Shown here piece by piece: positions 10,225 through 18,032 of a DNA stretch of 59,170 nucleotides; position 1 is the stretch's first letter; every line of letters starts with the position of its first letter. The notes under the pieces were generated by a model, which worked only from the letters and a program-made list of their open reading frames with translations, made no database searches and was not told where the DNA came from. Source of the DNA: Microbacterium paludicola (lineage in GTDB: Bacteria > Actinomycetota > Actinomycetes > Actinomycetales > Microbacteriaceae); assembly GCF_015235415.1 (NCBI RefSeq), contig NZ_JADGLL010000019.1, positions 1 to 59,170 of the forward strand. Reading direction: 5' to 3'. Both the position numbers and the translations under genes were made by a program.

Positions 10225-10527
10225 ATGACGGACGTGCCCGCCGAAGACCCCCAGGAGACCCTGCTGCGCCTGCGCGCGAGCATCGACAACATCGACGCCG
10301 CTCTCGTCTATCTGCTGGCGGAGCGGTTCCGGGCCACGCAGCAGGTGGGCCGCCTGAAGGCCCGGCACGCGATGCCGCCGTCCGACCCGAGCCGCGAGGA
10401 GCAGCAGGTCGCGCGCCTGCGCGCGCTCGCCGAGGCCGCCCACCTCGATCCCGAGTTCGCCGAGAAATGGTTCAACTTCGTGGTGGCGGAGGTCATCCGC
10501 CACCACGAAGCCTTCCGAACCGAATAG
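10225..10527 (+). CDS. Chorismate mutase (AroQ type)
   Basis: 100 residues, a typical AroQ helical monodomain. The motifs LLRLRASIDNIDAALVYLLAERF and VGRLKARHAMPPSDPSREEQQ carry the conserved Arg, Lys and Asp/Arg positions of monofunctional actinobacterial chorismate mutases (chorismate to prephenate, for Phe/Tyr synthesis). ATG 10225 is used; an in-frame GTG lies two codons upstream. It converges on the ABC permease gene with only 3 bp between the stops. Confidence 0.88.
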   Translation: MTDVPAEDPQETLLRLRASIDNIDAALVYLLAERFRATQQVGRLKARHAMPPSDPSREEQQVARLRALAEAAHLDPEFAEKWFNFVVAEVIRHHEAFRTE

Positions 10528-10530
10528 CGG

Positions 10531-11220
10531 TCAGGCGATCGTCCGCCGCAGGGTGAGGTACGAGCCGGCGGCCATCAGAGCGATGGCGGGCACCGCCCAC
10601 AGCGCCAGGCCGAGCGGCCCGGTCTCGACGAGCCACGTCCACGTCGCCGGCCACGCCTCGAGGTGCGTGATCAGGAACACCGCGCCCACCAGCAGCAGGC
10701 CGAGCCCGACAAGGACGACCGTGACCATGATCGTGCCCCAGCGCTTGTAGATGGTCGCCGACCAGAACCCGATCACGAAGAAGAACATCGTGATCACGAA
10801 GTACGTGATCCAGGCGCCCCACCATCCGGCCTCCCACACCGCGGGAAGGTAGGAGAAGTAGCCGTTGACGCCGAGGCCCTCGGTCGCCTGCTCGAGCAGA
10901 CCGATCAGGACGAAGACCGTCGACAGGATGACGCCCGTGATCGCGGCCGCCACGAGGGTGCCGAGGTAGAACTCCCGGCGCGTCAGGCTCATCGCCTGCG
11001 AGAACGGGAACGACAGCGTCATCGCCTGGATGCCCACGGCGAGGAACGCCCACAGCGGCGCCTGGCTTCCCCCGCCGTACTTCGGCTCGTCGATCGGGAT
11101 CATCGCGAAGATCAGGAACGAGATGAGGAACGAGCCGCCCAGGACGATCAGCGGCATCCACAGGTAGGTCACCTTGTTCACGAACTGCAGACGGACGACG
11201 TTCAGCACGCGGCTGTTCAT
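10531..11220 (-). CDS. ABC transporter permease (multi-pass)
   Basis: 229 residues with about six hydrophobic helices (for example VLGGSFLISFLIFAMIPI, LVAAAITGVILSTVFVLIGLL, FVITMFFFVIGFWSATIY). No ATPase domain. Its ATG overlaps the stop of the ATPase gene by 4 bp. Third gene of the regulator-ATPase-permease operon, so it forms the membrane part of that ABC system. The substrate cannot be read from the sequence. Confidence 0.85.
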   Translation of the reverse strand: MNSRVLNVVRLQFVNKVTYLWMPLIVLGGSFLISFLIFAMIPIDEPKYGGGSQAPLWAFLAVGIQAMTLSFPFSQAMSLTRREFYLGTLVAAAITGVILSTVFVLIGLLEQATEGLGVNGYFSYLPAVWEAGWWGAWITYFVITMFFFVIGFWSATIYKRWGTIMVTVVLVGLGLLLVGAVFLITHLEAWPATWTWLVETGPLGLALWAVPAIALMAAGSYLTLRRTIA

Positions 11221-12125
11221 CGCGCCACCTCCTCGGTCGAAGCCGGCGCGGACGCCGGGCTGTGCTGGGTGCTGCGCACGATGAGCTGCTGCAGCGAGAC
11301 GGGGGCGAGGTCGAGGCCGGCGGCCTGCGCCTCGGCGCGCTCGGCGGCCGACAGGGCGCCGAGGAACGTGACGGACGTGACCCGGCCGAGGCTCTCGCGG
11401 TGGATGACCTCGCGTCCGCTGATGAACGGCTCGACCGCCTCGGCATCGCCGACCAGGTTCGTGGCCTTGTCGCGCGCATCCTCGGTCGTCTCGTCCATGA
11501 CGATCCGGCCCTGGTCGATCACGAGCACCCGCTCGATGAGGTTGGCGACCTCGTCGATCAGGTGGCTCGACAGCAGCACGGTGCGGGGGTGCTCGGCGTA
11601 GTCGGCGAGCAGGCGGTCGTAGAAGATCTGCCGCGCGACCGCGTCCAGGCCGAGGTACGGCTCGTCGAAGAACGTGACCTCGGCGCGGGCCGCCAGGCCG
11701 ATGATGACGCCCACGGCGGAGAGCTGGCCGCGTGAGAGCTTCTTGATGCGCGTCTTGACCGGCAGCTGGAAGTCGGCGATCAGCGCGTTGGCGAAGTCCT
11801 GGTCCCAGTTCGGGAAGAACAGCCGCGCGGCGGCGAACGCGTGAAGGGGCGTCGCGTCGTCGGGGTACTTCTGGCTCTCCCGCACGAAGCAGAGGCGGCT
11901 CAGCACGCGCGCGTTCTCGTACGGGTGCTCGCCGAACACGCGCACGGTGCCGGAGGTCGCGAAGTTCTGAGCCGTCAGGATGGACATCGCCGTCGTCTTT
12001 CCCGCGCCGTTTCGCCCGAGGAAGCCGTAGATCGTGTCGCGCTCGATGTCGAAGCTGACGTCGTCGAGCGCGAGCGTGTCCCTGTATCGCTTGGTGAGGT
12101 TCCTCACCTCGATGACCGCGGTCAT
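11217..12125 (-). CDS. ABC transporter ATP-binding protein
   Basis: 302 residues: Walker A GRNGAGKTT (about 37-45), signature-like LSRGQLSAVGV, Walker B VTFFDEPYLGLD and the H-loop in VLLSSHLIDEVANL. The architecture resembles the YtrB/CcmA-type exporter ATPases that are paired with small GntR repressors. It starts with an ATGA overlap to the regulator and ends with an ATGA overlap to the permease. Likely export of a peptide, lipid or antibiotic-like molecule. Confidence 0.9.
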   Translation of the reverse strand: MTAVIEVRNLTKRYRDTLALDDVSFDIERDTIYGFLGRNGAGKTTAMSILTAQNFATSGTVRVFGEHPYENARVLSRLCFVRESQKYPDDATPLHAFAAARLFFPNWDQDFANALIADFQLPVKTRIKKLSRGQLSAVGVIIGLAARAEVTFFDEPYLGLDAVARQIFYDRLLADYAEHPRTVLLSSHLIDEVANLIERVLVIDQGRIVMDETTEDARDKATNLVGDAEAVEPFISGREVIHRESLGRVTSVTFLGALSAAERAEAQAAGLDLAPVSLQQLIVRSTQHSPASAPASTEEVAR

Positions 12126-12502
12126 GATCGCCTTTCGGTGGTGGTCGTTGCGCCGTGCTCGCGGATGAGCGCGGCGAGGTCGTCGGTGCCGAGGCCGATC
12201 TTGCGGGCCTCGGCGAGGAGGGGGGTGACGTAGCGGTCGGCGAACGCCTGGCGCCGTTCGCGCAGCAGCAGCTCGCGGGCGCCGTCGGCGACGAACATGC
12301 CGATGCCGCGGCGCTTGATCAGCACGCCCTTGTCGACGAGCATCGCCACTCCCTTCGCTGCGGTGGCCGGATTGATCCGGTAGAAGGCCGCGAGCTCGTT
12401 CGTCGACGGCGCCTGCGCCTCCTCGGCGAGGCTCCCGTCGACGATGGAGTCCTCGATCTGCTCGGCGATCTGCACGAACAGCGGTCTGCCTTCTTCGATC
12501 AA
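12122..12502 (-). CDS. GntR family transcriptional regulator (YtrA-like)
   Basis: 126 residues from TTG 12502, with a strong GGAGG site 8 bp upstream. The N-terminal winged helix (PLFVQIAEQIEDSIVDGSL, APSTNELAAFYRINPATAAKG) and a short C-terminal dimerisation tail are typical of the YtrA subfamily, which represses its own ABC-transporter operon. First gene of the regulator-ATPase-permease operon. The adjacent palindrome at 12522-12545 is its probable operator. Confidence 0.9.
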   Translation of the reverse strand: MIEEGRPLFVQIAEQIEDSIVDGSLAEEAQAPSTNELAAFYRINPATAAKGVAMLVDKGVLIKRRGIGMFVADGARELLLRERRQAFADRYVTPLLAEARKIGLGTDDLAALIREHGATTTTERRS

Positions 12503-12521
12503 TCCGATCCTCCGGTGGTCT

Positions 12522-12566
12522 GGTTACTTACTTGAGTAATGAACCACTAAACCGGGCGGGTGTCAA
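12522..12566 (-). promoter_or_regulatory. Promoter and palindromic operator of the GntR-ABC operon
   Basis: On the minus strand a perfect -35 TTGACA (12566-12561) is followed after 17 bp by a weak -10 (TTCATT). Overlapping it is a long palindrome: GGTT, two bases, TTACT, two bases, AGTAA, two bases, AACC (12522-12545). Blocking the -10 and start region suits repression by the encoded YtrA-type regulator. Confidence 0.6.
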
Positions 12567-12651
12567 CACCGTGTGCGAGATCCCCGGCGCAAGCATCCGC
12601 GGGCGGCGCTTCCGGCCGCCGCCGAGCCGGGCACCGCCGTAGCATGACGCC

Positions 12652-14097
12652 ATGCCCGATACCGCACCGACCCCGATCCCGCCGTATCCGGCCATCTCGT
12701 CGCTCAGCACCCTCGCGAGCGACCTGACCATCGCCGAGGTCGCGGGGGATGCGGGGCGGTTCACCGACTACTCGGTGCCGGATGCGGGCATCCGCGCGCT
12801 GTACACGACCGAGAGCGTGTGGCAGTCGTGGCTGGACGTCGAGGTCGCCCTCGCGCGGGCGGAGGCCGAGGTCGGCATCGTCCCCGAGGAGGCCGCGCGC
12901 CGGATCGCGCACGTCGGCCGGCTCTCGCACCTCGACCCCGAGAAGGTCATCGAGGGGATGCGCGTTCAGGGCCACCCGCTCGTGCCCCTGATCGAGGAGC
13001 TCGCCGAGGCGGCGGGGGAGGGCGCCGGCGGATGGGTGCACTGGGGCGCCACGAGCCAGAACATCATGCAGTCGGGGCACGCCATCCTGATCGGCCGCGC
13101 CCACGCGATCGTCAGCCGGCTCATCATCGAATGCCTCGCCGCGCTCGCCGACCTCGCCGAGCGCTCGGCGACCATGATCATGCCCGGCCGCACGCACGGC
13201 CAGCACGCGGTGCCGATCACGTTCGGCCTGAAGGTGGCGACCTGGATCGACGACCTGCTGCGCGGGCTCGACCGCATCGAGCACGGCGTGCGGCCGTGCC
13301 TGCGCGTGATGATGGCCGGCGCCGTGGGGAGCTTCGCCTCGCTCGGCGACGTCGGGCCGAAGGTGCAGCGCCGGGTTGCCGACCTGCTCGGCCTCGAGCC
13401 GATGCCCGTCGCCTCCCGCGCCCTGCTCTCGCCGCAGTCCGGCTACATCTCCGACCTCGCGATCGTGGCGGCGTCCTGCGCCCGCATCGCGATCGAGGTC
13501 GAGACGATGATGCAGACCGAGTTCGGCGAGGTCTCGGAGCCCGTCCCCGAGGGATCCGTCGGCAGCTCGACGATGCCGCACAAGCGCAACCCGAAGCTGT
13601 CGGCGGATGTGCTCGACCTCGCCGCGCTCGTGCGCTCGACGGCGCCCGAGGCGGTCGCGGCGGTCATCCATCCGCACGAGGCGGACGGCGGCGCGACCGC
13701 GAAGCTCGACGCCGCGATGCAGAAGACCCTCATCGCGATGGGCGACCTGCTGATGCGGGTGAAGGTCATCCTCGAGGGGCTCGAGCTGTTCCCCAAGCGG
13801 ATGCGCCGCAACCTCGAGCTGAGCGGCAACCTGATCGGCTCGGAGGCCGTGATGCTCGCCCTCGGCGAGGAGATCGGCCGCGACGAGGCTCACCGCATCG
13901 TCTACGAGGCGGCGATGCGCTGCGCCACCGAGGGCGAGGACTTCGAGGGCCTGCTTGTGTCCGATCCGCGCGTCACCGCCGCGCTGCCGCCGATGCGGAT
14001 CCGCCAGCTGCTCGATCCCTCCGGACACGTGGGCCTGGCGCCGCAGATCGCCCGTGAGGCCGCCGCCCGCGCCCGCCGCGCCGTCGCGGGGGAGTGA
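12652..14097 (+). CDS. Adenylosuccinate lyase / fumarase superfamily protein (PcaB-like)
   Basis: 481 residues. Signature of the aspartase/fumarase superfamily: GSSTMPHKRNP, plus WGATSQNIMQ and GRTHGQHAVPITFG. Sequence character is closest to the adenylosuccinate lyase / 3-carboxy-cis,cis-muconate cycloisomerase branch. It carries a longer N-terminus than PurB, and no other purine or protocatechuate genes adjoin it, so the substrate is not settled. Standalone gene, convergent with the Rid protein (12 bp between stops). Confidence 0.85.
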   Translation: MPDTAPTPIPPYPAISSLSTLASDLTIAEVAGDAGRFTDYSVPDAGIRALYTTESVWQSWLDVEVALARAEAEVGIVPEEAARRIAHVGRLSHLDPEKVIEGMRVQGHPLVPLIEELAEAAGEGAGGWVHWGATSQNIMQSGHAILIGRAHAIVSRLIIECLAALADLAERSATMIMPGRTHGQHAVPITFGLKVATWIDDLLRGLDRIEHGVRPCLRVMMAGAVGSFASLGDVGPKVQRRVADLLGLEPMPVASRALLSPQSGYISDLAIVAASCARIAIEVETMMQTEFGEVSEPVPEGSVGSSTMPHKRNPKLSADVLDLAALVRSTAPEAVAAVIHPHEADGGATAKLDAAMQKTLIAMGDLLMRVKVILEGLELFPKRMRRNLELSGNLIGSEAVMLALGEEIGRDEAHRIVYEAAMRCATEGEDFEGLLVSDPRVTAALPPMRIRQLLDPSGHVGLAPQIAREAAARARRAVAGE

Positions 14098-14109
14098 CCC
14101 GCGTCGCGG

Positions 14110-14511
14110 TCAGCGCATGACGGCCGCGATCGCGCTCACCTCGATCAGTGCGCCGGGCACGCCGAGACCGGCGACCCGGGCGGCGGTGACGAGGGGCGGC
14201 TCCGGGGAGGCGAGGCGGCCCGCGATGGCTCCGTAGGCCGCGCCGAGGTCGACGCCGTCGACGAACAGCACGGTCCACTGGATGACGTCGGCCGGCGTCG
14301 CGCTGACGGCGGCGAGGGCGGTCGTGGCGTTCTCGATCGCCCGGATCGCCTGGGCCGCGACGTCGTCGCCCCCGACGAGTGCGCCATCCGCGTCGACGGC
14401 GTTCTGGCCGCCGACGTAGATCGTCGTGGCTCCGGGAGGGACGACCGCGACGTGGCTGAAGGCCGGGCTGACGACGAGGCCGTCCGGCCGGATGCGTTGA
14501 ATGGTGTCCAT
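14110..14511 (-). CDS. Rid family protein (YjgF/YER057c/UK114)
   Basis: 133 residues with the Rid fold: VGGQNAVDADGALVGGDDVAAQ, DVIQWTVLFVDG and C-terminal VPGALIEVSAIAAV. RidA proteins hydrolyse reactive enamine/imine intermediates. In this copy the position of the catalytic arginine (PAR in RidA) appears to be PLV, so it probably belongs to a non-RidA subgroup. ATG 14511. Preceded by the hydrolase gene on the same strand, 47 bp away. Confidence 0.85.
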   Translation of the reverse strand: MDTIQRIRPDGLVVSPAFSHVAVVPPGATTIYVGGQNAVDADGALVGGDDVAAQAIRAIENATTALAAVSATPADVIQWTVLFVDGVDLGAAYGAIAGRLASPEPPLVTAARVAGLGVPGALIEVSAIAAVMR

Positions 14512-14558
14512 GCATCAACGCTCCACCGGCCACCGACATGCGGCAGGTCGGTCGCCGG

Positions 14559-15092
14559 TCAGGCGGGGTCGGGGATGATCCGGTCGAGCAGCGGCAGCGT
14601 GTCGTCGACGAAGTGGTCGTCGTCGCGGATCACCAGCGTGCCACCGAGGCGGTCGAACATCGCCCGGCCGTGATCCGCATCGCAGCCGAACATGTCGGTC
14701 ACGGAGTTGAGGAACCACAGATCCTGCACGTGGGAGCGGATGCGGTGCCAGTCGTAAGTCTCCTGCAGCACCGGCTCGTCCTCGTCGTTGGGCGGCGTCG
14801 CGTAGCCCGCCACGAGGATCGCCTGCGGCACGACGACGTCGAGGTGCTCGAGCACGGCGAGCAGCAGAGCCGCGCCGCCCGAGTGCCCGATCAGGATCGT
14901 CTCGTCGTCGAACGCGTGCGCTGCGAGCAGACCGGGGAGGAACTCGGCGATGGGCTCCACATTGATGCCCGGGTGGTGGGGAACCTCGACGAGGTAGCCG
15001 CGGGCGCGGAGGCGCTCGGAGATCCAGGGATACCAGCACGCCTCAGGCGTGGCTCCCGTGCCGTGGAACAGGATGACCCTGCGCGCGCTCAT
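14559..15092 (-). CDS. Alpha/beta hydrolase (RBBP9/YdeN-like)
   Basis: 177 residues, short like the RBBP9/YdeN serine hydrolases. It begins VILFHGTGATPE, has the nucleophile motif GHSGGA (Ser about 71) and a C-terminal DDDHF with a candidate catalytic His (about 160). Its ATG overlaps the permease stop by one base (TGATG), so it is translationally coupled to the ABC exporter upstream. The substrate is unknown. Confidence 0.85.
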   Translation of the reverse strand: MSARRVILFHGTGATPEACWYPWISERLRARGYLVEVPHHPGINVEPIAEFLPGLLAAHAFDDETILIGHSGGAALLLAVLEHLDVVVPQAILVAGYATPPNDEDEPVLQETYDWHRIRSHVQDLWFLNSVTDMFGCDADHGRAMFDRLGGTLVIRDDDHFVDDTLPLLDRIIPDPA

Positions 15093-15880
15093 CAGCCGCG
15101 CAGGTCGCGCTCGCGCAGGGCGAGCATCGCGGTGAGCGGGAAGACGAGGACGAAGATCCACAGCTGCCACTGGTCGGCGATCGTCCCGCCGCCCTTCAGC
15201 GGGTCGTCGCCGAAGGCCCAGGTGTAGGGCGACGCGTCGCCCAGCCACTCGGTGTCGGGGTTCTGTCGCGAGACGGCGTTGAGCGCGTATCCCGCGACCG
15301 CGACGAGCGCGCCGATCCCCGCCGACAGCGCGCGCCCGCCGATCGCCGCGCCCGCCAGCAGCGACCACACGCCGCAGAACAGGGCGAGCCCTGCGAGCGC
15401 GGCGCTCGCCACCAGCACCGGCCCGGGATCGAGACCGAGCTCGGCCGAGTCGTTGAACGCGAGCACGGTGACCGCGCCGACGGCGACGAGGATCAGCACC
15501 CGGATGATCAGGGCGAGCGACTGCGCCGCCACATACTGCGCCCGGCCGACGCCGTGCGCGAGGTCGAGCTCGAGGCGGCCCGACTGCTCGTGGCCCGCGA
15601 TCGCCTGCGAGGCCCACGTGACCGAGGCCGCGGTGATCAGGAAGAAGCCCATCAGCCCGAAGTACGTCGCCTGCGCGTAGCCGGCGCCGGAGGTGATGTC
15701 GTCGTACCCGAGCGTGGTGACGAGGTCGGGCGGCAGGGAGTCGAGCAGCTGCTGCATGTCGCCGCCGGTCAGGCTCGGGTACAGCGGCAGGTAGAGGGTC
15801 AGGATCGCCACGATCGCGAGCGCCCACAGCGCCGTCGAGCGCCAGGATCCGGCGAGCTCGCGCAGCAGGACGGGCATCAT
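15092..15880 (-). CDS. ABC-2 type transporter permease
   Basis: 262 residues with six predicted membrane helices, an N-terminal LLRELAGSWRSTALWALAIVA and a large extracytoplasmic loop typical of ABC-2 permeases. ATG 15880 overlaps the stop of the ATPase by 4 bp. It forms an exporter with the ATPase encoded next to it. Confidence 0.87.
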   Translation of the reverse strand: MMPVLLRELAGSWRSTALWALAIVAILTLYLPLYPSLTGGDMQQLLDSLPPDLVTTLGYDDITSGAGYAQATYFGLMGFFLITAASVTWASQAIAGHEQSGRLELDLAHGVGRAQYVAAQSLALIIRVLILVAVGAVTVLAFNDSAELGLDPGPVLVASAALAGLALFCGVWSLLAGAAIGGRALSAGIGALVAVAGYALNAVSRQNPDTEWLGDASPYTWAFGDDPLKGGGTIADQWQLWIFVLVFPLTAMLALRERDLRG

Positions 15881-16875
15881 GCGCCGGCCTCGCCCTCGGT
15901 GCGCCCGGCCTGGCCGTACAGGGTCGCGAGGTCGAGCGGCGCCTCGCCCTCCGCGGGGGCGTGCGATCCGCTGTAGAGCTGCAGCACCGCGTCCTCGAGG
16001 TCGGGTTCCTGGATGTCGAGCTCGAGGGTCGTGAGCCACGAGATCGTCTTGATGAAGGGATCCAGGTCCCCGTCGTAGAGCGCCTCGAGGTGCACGCCGT
16101 CGCTCTCGTCGCTGAGGGCTGTTTCGCGCAGCGGCAGCTGCCATATCTGGTCCCACACGGCGTCGGAGTCGGTGCCGCCGAAGACGGCCCGGATGCGCCG
16201 CGCGGCCCCGCGGCGCAGCGCCGCGACGTCTCCCGTCGCGATGATGCGGCCCTCGGCGAGCACCGCCACGTCGTCGGCGACGTGCTGGATCTCGCTCAGC
16301 ACGTGCGAGCTGAGCAGCACCGCCGCGCCCTCGTGCCGCGCCTCGCGCACCAGCTCGAGGAACGTCCGCTGCACGAGCGGGTCCAGACCGCTCGTGGGCT
16401 CGTCGAGGATCAGCAGATCGGGGTCGTGCATAAACGCCTGGATGAGGCCGAGCTTCTGCCGGTTCCCCTTCGACAGCGTGCCGATCGGGCGGGACAGGTC
16501 GAGGCCGAGCCGCTCGGCGAGCTGGTCCTCCCTGCCGCGCGCGACGGGGCCCGAGACGCTGCGGTAGAACGACAGCATCCGCTTCCCGGTGGTGCGCCCG
16601 TCGAGCCGCAGGTCGCCGGGGAGGTAGCCGATCCGGCGTCGCAGGGCGGGCCCGCCGCGCCGCGGATCCTCGCCGAGCACGCGCACCGCGCCGCTCGAGG
16701 GGCGCAGCAGATCGAGCAGGATGCGCAGCGTCGTGGTCTTGCCCGCGCCGTTCGGGCCGATGAGGCCGAGCACCGTGCCAGGCTCGAGCCGGAGGTCGAT
16801 GCCGCGCAGCGCCGGGGTGCGGCCGTAGTTCTTCCGCAGCCCCTTCACCTCGATGGCGGCGTTCGTCACGGCCAC
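15877..16875 (-). CDS. ABC transporter ATP-binding protein (ABC-2 exporter)
   Basis: 332 residues: Walker A GPNGAGKTT (about 40-48), signature-like LSKGNRQKLGL, Walker B LLILDEPTSGLD, H-loop VLLSSHVLSEIQ, then a C-terminal extension of about 110 residues. GTG 16875 is used; a second GTG is two codons in. No clear ribosome binding site precedes it. TAGCGT about 7 bp upstream could be a -10 for a leaderless transcript. It heads the exporter-hydrolase operon. Confidence 0.9.
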   Translation of the reverse strand: MAVTNAAIEVKGLRKNYGRTPALRGIDLRLEPGTVLGLIGPNGAGKTTTLRILLDLLRPSSGAVRVLGEDPRRGGPALRRRIGYLPGDLRLDGRTTGKRMLSFYRSVSGPVARGREDQLAERLGLDLSRPIGTLSKGNRQKLGLIQAFMHDPDLLILDEPTSGLDPLVQRTFLELVREARHEGAAVLLSSHVLSEIQHVADDVAVLAEGRIIATGDVAALRRGAARRIRAVFGGTDSDAVWDQIWQLPLRETALSDESDGVHLEALYDGDLDPFIKTISWLTTLELDIQEPDLEDAVLQLYSGSHAPAEGEAPLDLATLYGQAGRTEGEAGA

Positions 16876-16923
16876 ACGCTAGCACCGCGGATGGGCGGCC
16901 CTTCCCCTCCGCGGTGCATCGCG

Positions 16924-17676
16924 TCAGTGGTGATGCGCGTGCCGACCGAGCGTCGTCACCGGATCCGCGCCCGGCCGCGTCCACTGCGGCGCGGGCCGGC
17001 TCGTCGGGGTGCCACCGCCCGCTCCGGTGTCGTCGGTGCGCCAGTACCAGCAGGCCTCGCGTCCCTCGGGCCACCCGTCCGGCACCTCCTGCCACGCCTC
17101 GCCGCGCCCGTACGGGGTCAGGTCGAGAAGCTGCAGCTGGCCATCCGCGATCTCCGTGCCCCTCCCCGTCGTGTCGTACGTCAGGAACACCCGATCGCCC
17201 CGCCGGAGGAACACGGTGAAGTGGCCCATCTCACCGCCGATCGGCCAGCCGAGCCCACGCACCGAGTACCAGGGCTGCGTGTAGCCCATGAACCGCAGGA
17301 ACGGCGCGATCTCGTCCCACGGGCCCTCGCACAGGATGGCGAAGGACACTCCCCGCGCGTTCAGGTAGACCGCGTCGCGCAGGTGCCAGGCCGACACCGT
17401 GCACCCCTCGCACTGGCCCTGATGCGGGGCGCCGTCGTGCCACATGTGCTTGTAGACGACGAGCTCCTCCCTGCCGTCGAACAGCGAGACGAACGGGACC
17501 GGGCCATCGGGCCCGGTGACCTCGACCGAGGCGTCGATCTCGACCATCGGCAGGCGCCGGCGGGCGGCCGCGATCGCATCGCCCTCGCGGGTGTGGGCCT
17601 TCTCGCGCAGCAGCAGCTCGTCGCGCGCCCGCTGCCAGGTCGCCTGATCGGCGACCGGCGGCATCCCGGTGCTCAC
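16924..17676 (-). CDS. DUF899 family thioredoxin-like protein
   Basis: 250 residues from GTG 17676, which overlaps the upstream stop (GTGA) and has GGGAGGAGGA just before it. The family is a predicted dithiol-disulfide oxidoreductase fold; the CEGC pair in GQCEGCTVSAWHL is the likely redox motif. Also FRFMGYTQPWYSVRGLGWP and HFTVFLRRGDRVFLTYDTTGRG. Last gene of the ECF42 operon. DUF899 proteins often travel with DGPF proteins and ECF42 sigma factors, which suggests an oxidative or stress role. Confidence 0.9.
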   Translation of the reverse strand: MSTGMPPVADQATWQRARDELLLREKAHTREGDAIAAARRRLPMVEIDASVEVTGPDGPVPFVSLFDGREELVVYKHMWHDGAPHQGQCEGCTVSAWHLRDAVYLNARGVSFAILCEGPWDEIAPFLRFMGYTQPWYSVRGLGWPIGGEMGHFTVFLRRGDRVFLTYDTTGRGTEIADGQLQLLDLTPYGRGEAWQEVPDGWPEGREACWYWRTDDTGAGGGTPTSRPAPQWTRPGADPVTTLGRHAHHH

Positions 17677-18032
17677 GACTCCTCCTCCCAGGGGAGGCGG
17701 ACGACGGGAAGGATGTACATCCGGCCCGAGACCGCCGTCGGGTGCTTCGACATGTAGGCCGCGGCCTCGTCGATCGAGTCGGCCTCGATGAGGTCGTAGC
17801 CGGCGAACCACTCCTTGAACTCGGGGAACGGGCCGTCGGTGATCAGCGTCCGCCCGTCGCGCACGGCGACGGACTTCGCCTGCTCGGGCCCGGCGACCGG
17901 AGCCCCTGGGCCGAGGATGCCCGCGGCCTCTCCCTCGCCGGCCCAGCTCTCGAGCATGCGCTTGTCCTCATCGCGCTCGAGGCGCGATCCGGTCGAGTCG
18001 GTCATGTGGAGCACGAGGTACTTGCTGGTCAT
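17673..18032 (-). CDS. YCII-related / DGPF domain protein
   Basis: 119 residues with the hallmark LITDGPFPEFKEWFAGYDLIE; the DGPF tetrapeptide is intact. ATG 18032 overlaps the sigma factor stop by 4 bp. DGPF proteins are the genomic hallmark of ECF42 sigma factors and are presumed to be their targets or partners; no enzymatic role is established. Flanked by sigma factor and DUF899 gene in one operon. Confidence 0.92.
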   Translation of the reverse strand: MTSKYLVLHMTDSTGSRLERDEDKRMLESWAGEGEAAGILGPGAPVAGPEQAKSVAVRDGRTLITDGPFPEFKEWFAGYDLIEADSIDEAAAYMSKHPTAVSGRMYILPVVRLPWEEES

